DNA of 64,000 bases from Novosphingobium sp. IK01 (lineage in GTDB: Bacteria > Pseudomonadota > Alphaproteobacteria > Sphingomonadales > Sphingomonadaceae), in the NCBI RefSeq assembly GCF_033242265.1, contig NZ_BTFW01000001.1, forward strand, positions 3,469,902 to 3,533,901, given 5' to 3'. Positions 44,181 to 53,669 of the stretch are shown here, one piece after another (the stretch's first letter is position 1; each line of letters begins with the position of its first letter). A program made the position numbers and the translations under genes. The notes under the pieces were generated by a model. The model saw only the letters and a program-made list of their open reading frames with translations. It had not been told where the DNA came from and did not search any database.

Positions 44181-45593
44181 GTGAATGTCGACATTCTTCT
44201 GATAGACGACGATCCGATCGCAGCACGGGTCATCATCGGCCAGTTGGAAGACTTCGGCCGACCGCGGTTTGCCGCGAGCGCCGCCGAGGCCCAGTTCCAG
44301 ATCGACTTGCGCGTTCCCGAGCTGATCCTGCTCGACATGGACATGCCGGGCACCGGCGGGCTCGACCTGTGCCGGACGCTGCGCCAGGACATGCGCCTCG
44401 AAACGGTGCCGATCATCTTCGTGACGGCGATGAGCGACGAGGACGTCGAAGTGCGCGGGCTCGAATGCGGGGCGAGCGACTTCATCGCCAAGCCGACGAG
44501 CACCGGGCTGCTGCGCGCGCGGGTCAACACCCACTTGCGCCTCCAGCGCATGACCCGCCAGCTTCAGGACCAGGCGATGACCGACGGGCTGACCGGGGTG
44601 GCCAACCGCCGCACGTTCGAGGCCACGCTCCACGCCGAGACCGCGCGCGCCCTGCGCAATGCCGATACGCTCTCGCTGATCCTGTTCGATATCGACCATT
44701 TCAAGGCCTACAACGACCAGTATGGCCACCCGGCGGGCGATGAATGCCTGCGTCAGGTCGCCCGCGCGCTGTCGGCCATGGCACGGCGGCCCAGCGATGT
44801 CTTTGCCCGCTATGGGGGCGAGGAATTCGTCGTCCTCCTGCCGCAGACCTCGCGCAATGGCGCGATGACCCTGGCCCGCGCGATGCTGGCCCGGCTGCAC
44901 GAACTGGCGATTCCCCATTCGGCGTCGGGCGTGGCCGATCATGTCACCGCCAGCATGGGGGTCACCTCGCTCGAAGACGACTGGCGCGATCCGGTCCAGC
45001 GCGGCGGCAATGGCCCTTCCGACCATGCCGCGCGGCTGGTCGAACGGGCCGATCAGGCGCTCTATCAGGCCAAGGCGGCGGGCCGTGCGCAAGTGGTGTT
45101 CCAGCCATTTGGCCATTCGCTGCTGCCGCCGCCGCCGGGCGGGCCGGGGGTTGCGGTCAACATGCCGGGCCTGCGCAGCCCCGCCGATGTGGCCGGGGCG
45201 GATACGGGAGCCGAAGCGGGGGACTGCGACAGCACGGTTGCCGAGACATGGCCCCGGATCGAGGGGATCGACCGCGAACAGTCCGAGCGCCGCCTGTGCG
45301 GCAACCGCGAGCTGTTCGGCACCCTGCTGCACAGCCTCGTCCAGCAATATGCCGATTTCGAGGAAGCGCCCATCCAGGTCATCGCCGCGCCCGACATCGC
45401 CCGGCGCATCCACAAGCTCAAGGGCAGCGCGGGCACGCTGGGGGCGATGCGGCTTCACGATCTGGCCCTGCGCACCGAAAGCGCGCTGCAACGCCACGAC
45501 GACCAGCTGGCCGGGGCCTTGCTGAGCGAAGTCGGCGCGCAGCTCTCGCGCCTGCGCCACGATTGCGCGAGCACGTTCGAGGGCTGGCAATAG
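44181..45593 (+). CDS. Diguanylate cyclase with REC-GGDEF-HPt layout
   Basis: 470 residues from a GTG start at 44181 with GGAAG upstream. A receiver domain (residues 1-120; VDILLIDDDPIAARVIIGQL, LILLDMDMPGTGG, FVTAMSDEDVE) is followed by a GGDEF domain (DGLTGVANRRTFEATLHAET, FDIDHFKAYNDQYGHPAGD, RYGGEEFVVLLP). The active site is GGEEF, and RPSD five residues before it is a complete I-site for product inhibition. The C-terminal 110 residues form an HPt domain with HKLKGSAGTLGAMRL, whose His can carry phosphate. It makes c-di-GMP. The HPt suggests it also takes part in a phosphorelay with the divergent kinase cluster. Confidence 0.93.
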   Translation: MNVDILLIDDDPIAARVIIGQLEDFGRPRFAASAAEAQFQIDLRVPELILLDMDMPGTGGLDLCRTLRQDMRLETVPIIFVTAMSDEDVEVRGLECGASDFIAKPTSTGLLRARVNTHLRLQRMTRQLQDQAMTDGLTGVANRRTFEATLHAETARALRNADTLSLILFDIDHFKAYNDQYGHPAGDECLRQVARALSAMARRPSDVFARYGGEEFVVLLPQTSRNGAMTLARAMLARLHELAIPHSASGVADHVTASMGVTSLEDDWRDPVQRGGNGPSDHAARLVERADQALYQAKAAGRAQVVFQPFGHSLLPPPPGGPGVAVNMPGLRSPADVAGADTGAEAGDCDSTVAETWPRIEGIDREQSERRLCGNRELFGTLLHSLVQQYADFEEAPIQVIAAPDIARRIHKLKGSAGTLGAMRLHDLALRTESALQRHDDQLAGALLSEVGAQLSRLRHDCASTFEGWQ

Positions 45594-45671
45594 CCATCCG
45601 CATTCGTCTGCGTGGGGGCCCTTTCCAAAAACCGGTTCCCACCATTTGCCATCCTGTTGTAGGCGGCGGGG

Positions 45672-46601
45672 ATGCAGTCTCCCGTCTCCACACCCGCCGT
45701 TCAGCCTGAAGGTCTGGCTGAAGTTCAGCCAGAAGTTTTGGTCGCCGCGCTCTACCAGTTCGCCCCGTTCGACGATCCGCAGGCCCTGCGCGAACCGCTG
45801 CTGGCCTTCTGCGCGGCGCAGGGCATCAAGGGCACCCTGCTGCTGGCCGACGAGGGCATCAACGGCACCGTGGCCGGGCCCGCCGAAGGAATCGCCGCGC
45901 TCGTCGATCACTTGCGCGCGCTGCCCCATTGCGCCGGGCTGGAGGTCAAGTATGCGACCGCGCCGGCCATGCCGTTCGGGCGCCTCAAGGTGCGCCTCAA
46001 GCGCGAGATCGTGACGATGGGCGTGGAGGGCATCGACCCGCTGGCGAGCGTGGGCACGTATGTCGAGCCCGAGGACTGGAACGCGCTGATCAGCGATCCC
46101 GACACCATCGTGATCGACACCCGCAACGCCTATGAGGTCGAAGTGGGCACGTTTGCCGGGGCGATCGATCCGGGCACGACCTCGTTCCGCGAATTTCCCG
46201 GCTGGTTCCGCCGCGAGCGCGAGCGCCTGATGGCCGCGCGCGGGGATGGAGCCAGTGAAAAGGGAACTGGCGGGAACGGGGGCGCGCCCCGCGTGGCGAT
46301 GTTCTGCACCGGGGGCATCCGCTGCGAGAAATCGACCGCCTTCCTCAAAAGCGAGGGGATCGACGAAGTCTATCACCTCAAGGGCGGCATCCTCAACTAT
46401 CTGGAAAAAGTGCCCGCCGGGGAGAGCCTGTGGCAGGGCGACTGCTATGTCTTCGATGCGCGCGTGGCGGTCGGCCACGGGCTGGTGCCGGGCGGGCATG
46501 TGCTGTGCGGGCCCTGCGGCCACCCGGTGAGCCCGCAAGGCCAGCAATCGCCACTCTATCGTCCGGGTATCAGTTGCCCGGCCTGCGCGGTGCAGGACTG
46601 A
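45672..46601 (+). CDS. trhO: tRNA uridine(34) hydroxylase, rhodanese type
   Basis: 309 residues. TrhO (YceA) makes 5-hydroxyuridine at the wobble position of several tRNAs. The N-terminal acylphosphatase-like domain includes [20 protein letters not shown] and the rhodanese domain includes [20 protein letters not shown] and the catalytic Cys in [20 protein letters not shown], then [18 protein letters not shown]-terminal Cys-rich end ([23 protein letters not shown]) is shared with long forms of the family. An insert rich in Gly and Glu lies near residue 195. FUSC follows eight bases downstream. Confidence 0.93.
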   Translation: MQSPVSTPAVQPEGLAEVQPEVLVAALYQFAPFDDPQALREPLLAFCAAQGIKGTLLLADEGINGTVAGPAEGIAALVDHLRALPHCAGLEVKYATAPAMPFGRLKVRLKREIVTMGVEGIDPLASVGTYVEPEDWNALISDPDTIVIDTRNAYEVEVGTFAGAIDPGTTSFREFPGWFRRERERLMAARGDGASEKGTGGNGGAPRVAMFCTGGIRCEKSTAFLKSEGIDEVYHLKGGILNYLEKVPAGESLWQGDCYVFDARVAVGHGLVPGGHVLCGPCGHPVSPQGQQSPLYRPGISCPACAVQD

Positions 46602-46609
46602 GACGGCCC

Positions 46610-48508
46610 ATGCCCCGGAGCCGCGCCATCGCCCTTGCGCCCTCGTTCCTGTCGCGCTCGCTGGTGCGGGGCCCGGGGGGGCTTCGCCGGGCGGCGCGGC
46701 GGCTCGAACTGCGCCATGTCGGCTTCGTGCCCGAACACTTCAGCCTGGCCGAGGGCCTGCGCGCGTCGCTGGCCGTGGGCGTGCCGCTCGCGCTGGCGGT
46801 GGGGCTCGACCAGCCGGGGCTGGCCTGGGCGGTCTTTGCCGCGTTCTGGACCTGTCTGGGCGACGGGCAGGGCGGGGACCGTCCGCGCCGCCGCCTGCTG
46901 GGCCTGTTCGTGGGGGCGGGCGGGGCAATCGCGCTGGTAGGCTCGCTGCTGGCCGGACTGGCGCCGTGGGCAGGCGTGCTGGTCGGGCCGGTGCTGGTCT
47001 TCCTGAGCCTTGCCGGGGCCGCGCGGGTCCGCTTTGGCGGGCTGGTGGGCACGCTGCTGGGGGTGGTGGCGGTGGTGGCGGTGGGCTTTCCGCAAAGCCC
47101 GCCTGCCGCGCTGGCGCAGGCCCTGACATTTGCGGGCGGGGGCCTGTGGTGCTGGCTGCTGATCAACGGGATCTGGCGGATCGATGCGCGCGCCGCGCTG
47201 GTGCGCGCGGGCGACGGGGTGCTGGCGCGGCTGTTCGACATGGCGGTCAGCCTTGTCGAACTGGGCGACGGGCACCACCGCGACGAGGACTGGCACAGCG
47301 ACCATGGCGAACACCGCCGCGCGGTGCGCCTGTCGATCGAGCGACTGCGCGCCCTGCTCGAACGCTATCCCGGACAGGAAGCCGCCATCGCTCCGTTCGA
47401 GCGGCTGCGCGATGCTGCCGAAACGCTGTTCGGTGCGATGATCGCGCTCGACCAGGCTTTCATCGTCCACCATGGCCCGGTGGCCGAACGGCTGGCCACG
47501 GCGCGCGCCTTTCGCACGACGCTGCTGGCCTGGCGGCTGGGGGCGGCCAGCGGTGAGAGCCTGCCGTGGGTCGAGCGCCGCCTTGCGCGTCTTCAGGCCG
47601 GGCTGCACGATCCGCTGTTCGTGGGTTGTGTCGTTGCGCAAAGACGCGCGTTGCAGGTGCTCTGCGCGCAGGACGAACAACCGGCCGAACCGGTTTCTGG
47701 CGGGCCAGTTGGCGTGCAGGAGGCCGGGCAGGAAGCCGGGCAGGAAGGGCCGCCGCAACGCCGCAGCCTGATCCCGCAATGGACCCTGCCCCAGCCCGCG
47801 CTGCGGCAGGCCCTGCGCCAGACGGCGGGGCTCGTCGCGGTCTATGCTCTGGCCGCGCTGTTCCATCTGGGCTATCCCTATTGGGCGACGATGGCGGTCG
47901 TGGTCGTGTTGCAGGGCGGGGCGCGGGTGACCTGGGCGCGGTGCCTCGAACGGATCGTGGGCAGCTTGCTCGGGGGCACGGTGGCCATGGTTCTGCTGCT
48001 GCTGTTCGGCACGGTGTCGACGCCGGTCTTTGCCGCGCTCGCGGTCGTTCTGGCCGGGGTGACCATCGCCATGCGGCAGGTCAACTACACGCTGTTCGTG
48101 GTCTTCCTCACGATGCTCTTCGTGATCGTCACGCAGATCCTGCATCCGGGCGAGGGGGTGGCCGCCGCGCGCATGGCCGACAACGTGCTGGGCAGCGTGG
48201 CCGCCTTGCTGGCCGTCTTCACCCTCTGGCCCGATTTCGGCGCCTCGCTTCAGGAGCGCATCGCGCAAGGGATCGCGGCGAACATGGCCTATGGCGACGC
48301 GGTGCGGGCCGGAGCCCCTTCGGCCCGGATTCGCGAGACCCGCCGCCGCGCCGGCCTTGCCAGCATCGAGGCCGAACTGGCGCTCCACGATGTCGGCGTC
48401 CTGCTGCCCGGCAGCCAGCGCGCCGATGGCAGCGCCCTGCGCGAACTGCGCACGATTGCCGGCGAGGCAGCGATGGCCTGGCACAGCCGCATGGGCCAGA
48501 TGGCCTGA
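46610..48508 (+). CDS. FUSC-family membrane protein (aromatic-acid exporter-like)
   Basis: 632 residues from the ATG at 46610; the frame is open further upstream but overlaps trhO. Two membrane blocks of about five to six helices each (residues 40-190 and 400-530) flank a cytoplasmic region of about 200 residues. The second block contains the FUSC signature PYWATMAVVVVLQGGARVTW and RIVGSLLGGTVAMVLL. FUSC proteins such as AaeB and YccS are thought to export small organic acids. A stretch of in-frame repeats (EAGQEAGQEG) sits in the linker. It is probably co-transcribed with trhO. Confidence 0.85.
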   Translation: MPRSRAIALAPSFLSRSLVRGPGGLRRAARRLELRHVGFVPEHFSLAEGLRASLAVGVPLALAVGLDQPGLAWAVFAAFWTCLGDGQGGDRPRRRLLGLFVGAGGAIALVGSLLAGLAPWAGVLVGPVLVFLSLAGAARVRFGGLVGTLLGVVAVVAVGFPQSPPAALAQALTFAGGGLWCWLLINGIWRIDARAALVRAGDGVLARLFDMAVSLVELGDGHHRDEDWHSDHGEHRRAVRLSIERLRALLERYPGQEAAIAPFERLRDAAETLFGAMIALDQAFIVHHGPVAERLATARAFRTTLLAWRLGAASGESLPWVERRLARLQAGLHDPLFVGCVVAQRRALQVLCAQDEQPAEPVSGGPVGVQEAGQEAGQEGPPQRRSLIPQWTLPQPALRQALRQTAGLVAVYALAALFHLGYPYWATMAVVVVLQGGARVTWARCLERIVGSLLGGTVAMVLLLLFGTVSTPVFAALAVVLAGVTIAMRQVNYTLFVVFLTMLFVIVTQILHPGEGVAAARMADNVLGSVAALLAVFTLWPDFGASLQERIAQGIAANMAYGDAVRAGAPSARIRETRRRAGLASIEAELALHDVGVLLPGSQRADGSALRELRTIAGEAAMAWHSRMGQMA

Positions 48509-48576
48509 GTGTCTGGTCAGGCGGCTGGACAAATTCAGATCTTCGATGCGCAGAAGTATGATTTTGTTGTTTTTAT

Positions 48577-48668
48577 TCGTCATTCCCGCGTAGGCGGGAA
48601 TCCAGTCTGGCGCTCTGTTTGCATGCGCAACCGTCGGAACTGGATCCCCGCCTGCGCGGGGATGACGA
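48577..48668. repeat. Second copy of the paired CATTCCCGC intergenic repeat
   Basis: Arms at 48577-48606 and 48639-48668 are inverted and differ at only a few bases (ATTCCCGCGTAGGCGGGAAT against ATCCCCGCCTGCGCGGGGAT). It lies between the convergent FUSC and fabI genes and is the same element type as at 27391-27464. Likely effects are transcript end formation and mRNA stabilisation. Confidence 0.8.
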
Positions 48669-48738
48669 GAAATGAAGCAAACATTGCGCAGCGCTTTCAT
48701 TGGCAAGCGTGGTGCGCGTCGAATTCCGGATCAGACAC

Positions 48739-49578
48739 TCACGCCATGTTGTGCAGCCCCGCGTCGACATAGATCGTGTCCCCGGTCATCCCCGAGGCCC
48801 CCGCGCCGACGAGGAAGGCCACGAGATTGCCGATCTCGGCGATGTCGACCAGCCGGTGGGCCGGGCTGCGGGTCTGGGCCATGGTGGTCAGGCTGTCGAA
48901 ATCGGCGATTCCGCTGGCCGCGCGGGTGCGCAAGGGGCCCGGCGAGACGGCATGGACGCGCACCCCCTTTTCGCCCAGTTCGGCGGCCAGATAGCGGGTC
49001 GAGGCTTCGAGCGCGGCCTTGACCGGGCCCATCACGTTGTAGTGGCCGACCACTTTGTCGGCCCCGTAATAGGTCATCGTGATCAGCGATGCACCGGGGT
49101 TGAGCAGCGGTTCGGCCAGCCGGGCCATGGCCAGAAACGAATAGACCGAGACATGCATGGCCTGGGCGAACCCTTGCGCCGAACAGTCCATCACCCGCCC
49201 GTGGAGATCCTCGCGCGGGGCAAAGGCAATCGAGTGGATCACGAAGTCGAGGCTGCCCCAACGCGCGGCGATGGTCTCGAACACGCGTTCGAGCGCGCCG
49301 GGTTCCTCGACATCGAGCGGCAGGCACAAGTCGGCGCCCAGCCGCTCGGCCAGCGGGCGGACATGGGGCTCGGCTTTGGCGTTGAGGTAGGTGAGCGCGA
49401 GGTCGGCCCCCAGCGCGCGCAACCGGGCCGCGCAGCCATAGGCGATGGAGTGGTCGTTGGCGACACCCACGACCAGCCCGCGCTTGCCCGCCAGCATGGC
49501 GCCGATGGGCATTTGCGGGTCCCACAGGGCAGGCAGGCCATCCTTAACCGGGGCAGCCATGGAGATGGGGGCGTTCAT
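48739..49578 (-). CDS. fabI: Enoyl-[acyl-carrier-protein] reductase (NADH), FabI type
   Basis: 279 residues. It reduces the enoyl-ACP double bond in the last step of each fatty-acid elongation cycle. The NADH-binding motif is the FabI version, GKRGLVVGVANDHSIAYGCA; the catalytic Tyr and Lys are in YYGADKVVGHYNVMGPVKAA; VHAVSPGPLRTRAASGIADF follows. The N-terminal 25 residues before the fold are longer than usual. The gene overlaps the DUF3141 stop by four bases, so it may be a second FabI paralogue dedicated to that gene's pathway, with the housekeeping copy elsewhere. FabI is the known target of triclosan. Confidence 0.92.
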   Translation of the reverse strand: MNAPISMAAPVKDGLPALWDPQMPIGAMLAGKRGLVVGVANDHSIAYGCAARLRALGADLALTYLNAKAEPHVRPLAERLGADLCLPLDVEEPGALERVFETIAARWGSLDFVIHSIAFAPREDLHGRVMDCSAQGFAQAMHVSVYSFLAMARLAEPLLNPGASLITMTYYGADKVVGHYNVMGPVKAALEASTRYLAAELGEKGVRVHAVSPGPLRTRAASGIADFDSLTTMAQTRSPAHRLVDIAEIGNLVAFLVGAGASGMTGDTIYVDAGLHNMA

Positions 49579-51947
49579 CGGGCAACACTCCTGAGCTTGG
49601 GGGCCGGGGCGGGGGTGGAGAGGCCGAGCACCGCGATGATCGCATCGAGGCAGGCGAGCGTGGCCGGGGCCATGTCAGCGCGCGCGCCCGCGATGTAGAG
49701 CGCGGTGTCGAGTGCCTTCTGCCGGTCGGCCCGCTCGGGCAGGAGCGCGGGCAGGCTGGCCATGGCCTTGTCGCGCGCGAATTCGACGATCAGCGATTGC
49801 TTGCGCAGGATCGCCTCGCGCTGCTCGGGGCCCAGCGCGGCAAAAGGCTCGCGCTGCGTGAGCACTTCCTGCGAGCGGGCGAGGCGGTCCTGCCGGACCC
49901 CGCCGCGCGATTCGGCCAGCAGCAGGAGGATGCGGATCACCCCGTCGGCATAGCTTCCTTGCGCAACCCGGCGCAGCGCCGCGCGCACTTCGGGCAGGTC
50001 GCGCGGGTCGCCAGTACCAGTGCCAGTGTCATGGACGGTCTGGGCGGTGTGCTCGATCATCTGGCGGCCCAGCCGCTGGGCGAGGGGGAAGCCCCAGATG
50101 GCCAGGAAACTGGTTTCCTGCACCGCATCGCGCCAGTCGCGCCAGGCATCGATGCCCTGGGTGATCGCCTCGGCCCACCAGCGTTCGAGAGCGAGGAACG
50201 GATTGTCGCTGGCGCTGCGCTGGCGGCGCTGGAGAACCTGCACGGCCGCCGGGCCGACCCAGGACATGAACGGGTTGGCATCGGAAAAGACCTTGCGGCT
50301 CAGCCGGCTGGGATGCGCCTCGGTCAGCCGCTCGGCCACCGGCGGGGTGACCATGGCGCGCACCGCGGGGCGCAGGATGGTTTCATAGGCGCGCGCGTTC
50401 TGTTCAGAGATGTAGGAGACGGCAGCAAACCCGGCTTCGTGGGTGCGATCCTCGCTGAGCGCGCGCAAATCGGCCATCGTGCGTTCGTGCAGGTCGACGA
50501 GGTAATGCGGGCCATCCCCGTTCTCTCCTGTGCCTTCCTGTTCGGGGCCCTCCTGTTCGGTAATCGTCATCTCGTAGAGACCGGGGGCGAGCGCCTCGAT
50601 GGTCTTGAGCGTCGAGGCCATCTCGGCATGTTCGCGCCGGGCCACCGACGAGGACACGAAGATCCCCAGATGGCCGACTTTCTCGTGGATCATGTAGACG
50701 ATGCGCTGGCCCCGGACGCGGATTTCGGTCTCGTCGGCATAGAGATCGGTGATCCAGTTGAGCGCCTGGGGCGGCGGGGTGATATTGTCGCCCCAACTGG
50801 CAAAGACCACGATGGGCGAAGTGACCGCCTTGATGTCGAGCATGCGCCCGCCCGGCAGCCGCGCCTCGCCGCGCGCCAGCTTGTTGCCCACGAAAAGCTG
50901 TTCGACGATCCAGCGGATCTCGTTCTCGTTCATGAAGTGGAAGCCGCCCCACCAGCGCTCGAACTTCAGGAACTCGCCGTGGCTCTCGTCGACATTGGCA
51001 TAGAGGTCGGCATATTTGGCAAAGTAGTTGCGGCCCGGATTGAGCATCTCGAAATTGAGCACGAGGTGCGCCCCGTCGAACTTGCCCCCGCCCAGATCCG
51101 ACAGCATCAGCGCGGGCAGCGCCCCGCCGACAAAGCCGCCGTTGTAGCGCATCGTCGAATTGCCGATATGCCCCGACCAGGCCGCCACCGGCGCCCCGTT
51201 CATCACCAGCGGGCCGACCAGATCGGGATTGGTCGCGGCCAGCAGCAGCGAGGCCCAGCCCCCCTGGCAATTGCCCACGATCACCGGCTTGGGCGATTCC
51301 GGATGGCGGCGCAGGATCTCGGCGACGAAGGCGGCCTCGGCTTCGGTCACGTCGCCGATGGTCTGGCCCGGTTCGGGTTCGGGCCGGAAGGTGACGAAAT
51401 AGACCGGGTTTCCGGCCTTGAGCGCGACGCCGACCTCGCTGTCCGACTTGAACCCGCCGATCCCCGCGCCATGGCCCGCGCGCGGGTCGATGATCATGAA
51501 CGGGCGCTTGGCATCCTGCGTGGTGCACCCCTCGGGCGCGCGGATGCGCATGAGCATGTAGTTGACGGGCCGGGGCAGGTCGGCCCCGTCGATGATCAGG
51601 TCGTATTCGTAGGCCAGCACCGGGGGCGAGCCGAGAGCCTTGTGCAGCGCATCGTTGTTGCCCCGCTCGCGCAAGGTGTCGAGGGTGAGGATCGCGCGCT
51701 GTCCGGCGTCGAGCGCATAGGCGCTGGCATGGTGGGCCAGTTCGTGGCGCAGGCCCAGACCGGCAAAGGTTTCCCCTATCGCGCGGGCCTTGTGCCAGGC
51801 CTGGTCAAGCCGTCGCTTGTGTTCGGCGTGCATGCGCTCGCCATGGCGGCGGGCACTGGTCATCACGTCGAAGACCTGCCCGGTGGCGGCAGCCATGTCA
51901 CGCAAGGCGTCACGGGTGGCCGTTTCGAGGGATGGGACAAGGATCAT
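49575..51947 (-). CDS. DUF3141 protein with a PHA-synthase-like Cys-Asp-His triad
   Basis: 790 residues from the ATG at 51947 (GGAG six bases upstream). An alpha/beta-hydrolase domain covers residues about 110-460. The lipase box has Cys in place of Ser, PVIVGNCQGGWASLLLA (near residue 230), as in polyhydroxyalkanoate synthases. The acid is in VFASWGDNITPPPQALNWI and the His in IHEKVGHLGIFVSS, again as in PhaC. N-terminal coiled helices (residues 15-80) resemble a phasin-like segment. The C-terminal 300 residues are helical and end in a TerB-like region (LPEVRAALRRVAQGSYADGV). The function is not established; a link to PHA or acyl-CoA metabolism is inferred from the triad and the overlapping fabI. 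Confidence 0.85.
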   Translation of the reverse strand: MILVPSLETATRDALRDMAAATGQVFDVMTSARRHGERMHAEHKRRLDQAWHKARAIGETFAGLGLRHELAHHASAYALDAGQRAILTLDTLRERGNNDALHKALGSPPVLAYEYDLIIDGADLPRPVNYMLMRIRAPEGCTTQDAKRPFMIIDPRAGHGAGIGGFKSDSEVGVALKAGNPVYFVTFRPEPEPGQTIGDVTEAEAAFVAEILRRHPESPKPVIVGNCQGGWASLLLAATNPDLVGPLVMNGAPVAAWSGHIGNSTMRYNGGFVGGALPALMLSDLGGGKFDGAHLVLNFEMLNPGRNYFAKYADLYANVDESHGEFLKFERWWGGFHFMNENEIRWIVEQLFVGNKLARGEARLPGGRMLDIKAVTSPIVVFASWGDNITPPPQALNWITDLYADETEIRVRGQRIVYMIHEKVGHLGIFVSSSVARREHAEMASTLKTIEALAPGLYEMTITEQEGPEQEGTGENGDGPHYLVDLHERTMADLRALSEDRTHEAGFAAVSYISEQNARAYETILRPAVRAMVTPPVAERLTEAHPSRLSRKVFSDANPFMSWVGPAAVQVLQRRQRSASDNPFLALERWWAEAITQGIDAWRDWRDAVQETSFLAIWGFPLAQRLGRQMIEHTAQTVHDTGTGTGDPRDLPEVRAALRRVAQGSYADGVIRILLLLAESRGGVRQDRLARSQEVLTQREPFAALGPEQREAILRKQSLIVEFARDKAMASLPALLPERADRQKALDTALYIAGARADMAPATLACLDAIIAVLGLSTPAPAPKLRSVAR

Positions 51948-52245
51948 GGGGTCTCCAGGGGTGGGATCAGGCCATGCCATGTCTTGCCGGTCAGCGGGGC
52001 GGGAATGGAGCGGTGCAACATGGGGGGCTCGTGCAAGGCTCTGCCAGAGCGGCAGGAACGGGAGCGCAGGCTAGGCGAGCGGACCTGTCATCTTGCAACT
52101 GCGTCCTTACGCACGGGCCCTTAGGTGTGGCGCAAGGCCAGACGAACCCGGCCAGTTCCCGACAGAGGCTGGTGGTCCGCGCATGGGCCAGCGCAAGGCG
52201 GGTGATCCGGTGCCTTGGCAAATGACTGGAAAATCATTGGGGAAG

Positions 52246-52323
<78 letters not shown>

Positions 52324-52388
52324 ACACGGCCTTGCCCTTAGGTCTGCGCAGGGAGGCGTGCAAGAACAAACTTGGCGTGAGGCGCGCC

Positions 52389-53204
52389 TCAGGCGGCCAC
52401 GCTGAAGCGGGTGGCGTAGCGCTGGGAGATCTGTTCGACTGGCAGGACCACGCAGACATCGACCGTGTTGAATGCATGGTCGATGAAGGCGCCGTCGCCA
52501 AACAGGGCGCCGCACCGCAAATAGCCTTTGACCAGTGGCGGCAGCCGCAGCATCGCGCGGCGTTCGTCGTAGCTGCCCCGTGCGAGGCGTTCGAGCGTGA
52601 CCGCCTGATCGGGCCCGAGTTCCCCGCGCAGGCGGGGGCGGCGTTCGGCGGGGGCCAGGCAGGTGTGGGCCAGCAGCGAGAGAGCCTGTGCATGGGCGTC
52701 GGGGTCGGTGCCGGGAAACGAGGCGCAGCCGAACATCAGGCCGATGCCGTGGCTGGCGATGTAATCGGCAATCCCGCGCCAGAGCAGCGAGATCGTCGCG
52801 CTCGTGCGCCAGGCCGGGCGCACGCAGGAGCGGCCCAGTTCGAGCAGTTCGCCACCCGGTCGGCTGCCGGGCGCCATCAGCGGTGAAAGATCGAATTCGC
52901 CGGCGCTGTAGAAGCCTCCGGCCCGGTGCGCGACGCTTTCGCGCAGCAGGCGATAGGTGCCCACCACGCCGCCTTCGGCCAGATGGGTGCCCGGCTCGTC
53001 GGCGTCGATGACCAGCAGGTGGTCGCACAGGGCGTCATAGGGGTCGGTGTCGAGGGTGTGCAGCACGTCGTGCGCCTGCGCGCCCATCTCGGCGAAGAAG
53101 ACATCCCAGCGCAGGGCCTGGACGGCGGCCAGATCCCTGTCGTCACGCGCCAGCCGCACTGTCAGGCGGCGTTGTTCCCTTGGCATCGTGCCTGCGTGTG
53201 TCAT
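52389..53204 (-). CDS. olsB: L-ornithine N(alpha)-acyltransferase (OlsB-type GNAT)
   Basis: 271 residues. OlsB transfers a 3-hydroxyacyl group from ACP to ornithine, the first step in ornithine-lipid synthesis. The fold is a GNAT variant: [22 protein letters not shown] N-terminus, [52 protein letters not shown], and [20 protein letters not shown]. The C-terminal [20 protein letters not shown] is also family-like. It could instead be a related hemolysin-type acyltransferase. OlsA is not adjacent. It lies between two tRNA genes on the same strand. Confidence 0.85.
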   Translation of the reverse strand: MTHAGTMPREQRRLTVRLARDDRDLAAVQALRWDVFFAEMGAQAHDVLHTLDTDPYDALCDHLLVIDADEPGTHLAEGGVVGTYRLLRESVAHRAGGFYSAGEFDLSPLMAPGSRPGGELLELGRSCVRPAWRTSATISLLWRGIADYIASHGIGLMFGCASFPGTDPDAHAQALSLLAHTCLAPAERRPRLRGELGPDQAVTLERLARGSYDERRAMLRLPPLVKGYLRCGALFGDGAFIDHAFNTVDVCVVLPVEQISQRYATRFSVAA

Positions 53205-53334
53205 GCGTGTGTCGCCTCCGTTCGGACGGCTCTAGCGCATCACGATGACACCGGTTTTGCACAACGATGATGGTTGCGGGTCAGTTCGCCGCCACCTGTC
53301 GCCGTGTTGTCGCATGAAGGGAGGGGGGAAGGGG

Positions 53335-53410
53335 TGGTAGGCCCGGCAGGATTTGAACCCGCGACCTAGCCGTTATGAGCGGCCAGCTCTAACCGCTGAG
53401 CTACGGGCCC
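53335..53410 (-). tRNA. tRNA-Ile2(CAT), read as Ile after lysidine modification
   Basis: A complete 76-base cloverleaf on the minus strand, starting GGGCCCG and ending with an encoded CCA. The anticodon loop is CTCATAA. The body (AGCTCAGCGGTTAGAGC, GGTCGCGGGTTCAAATCC) matches the ileX type and not initiator or elongator Met tRNAs, so the CAT anticodon should be modified by TilS to read AUA. Confidence 0.88.
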
Positions 53411-53498
53411 CCTTCGGGACAAGCCGTTAGTGGAGGGGGGCGTGCTTGGCAAGCCGGCACGAAGGCAATTCGTGGGGGATCGTTTTTGGGGGCAGGCT

Positions 53499-53669
53499 CT
53501 TAGAGCTCGACCCAAAAGTCCTTCGGGTCGGTTTGGCGGGTCTTTTGCCCCACCACGGCGTCGGTTGTTCGCCACGATGCTTCCAGCATCGCTGGGCTCG
53601 CAGCCTTCTTGTGGTGACCCAAAATCCCTCGCCAAACCTCCGCCGCCCGACTTTTGGGTCGGGCTCTTA
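53499..53669. repeat. MITE-like element with terminal inverted repeats at the 3' end of the deacetylase gene
   Basis: Arms at 53501-53520 (TAGAGCTCGACCCAAAAGTC) and 53649-53669 are near-perfect inverted copies sharing CGACCCAAAAGTC and a TAAGAGC/TAGAGC tip. They enclose about 128 bases with a smaller inner hairpin near 53570-53600. The right tip coincides with the stop codon of the deacetylase gene. It encodes no protein. It could be a mobile miniature element or a terminator. Confidence 0.6.

Noticed and set aside
53335..53410. Elongator or initiator Met tRNA
   Set aside because: The anticodon is CAT, but the D-arm and anticodon-stem bases match the lysidine-modified tRNA-Ile2 type better than tRNA-Met.
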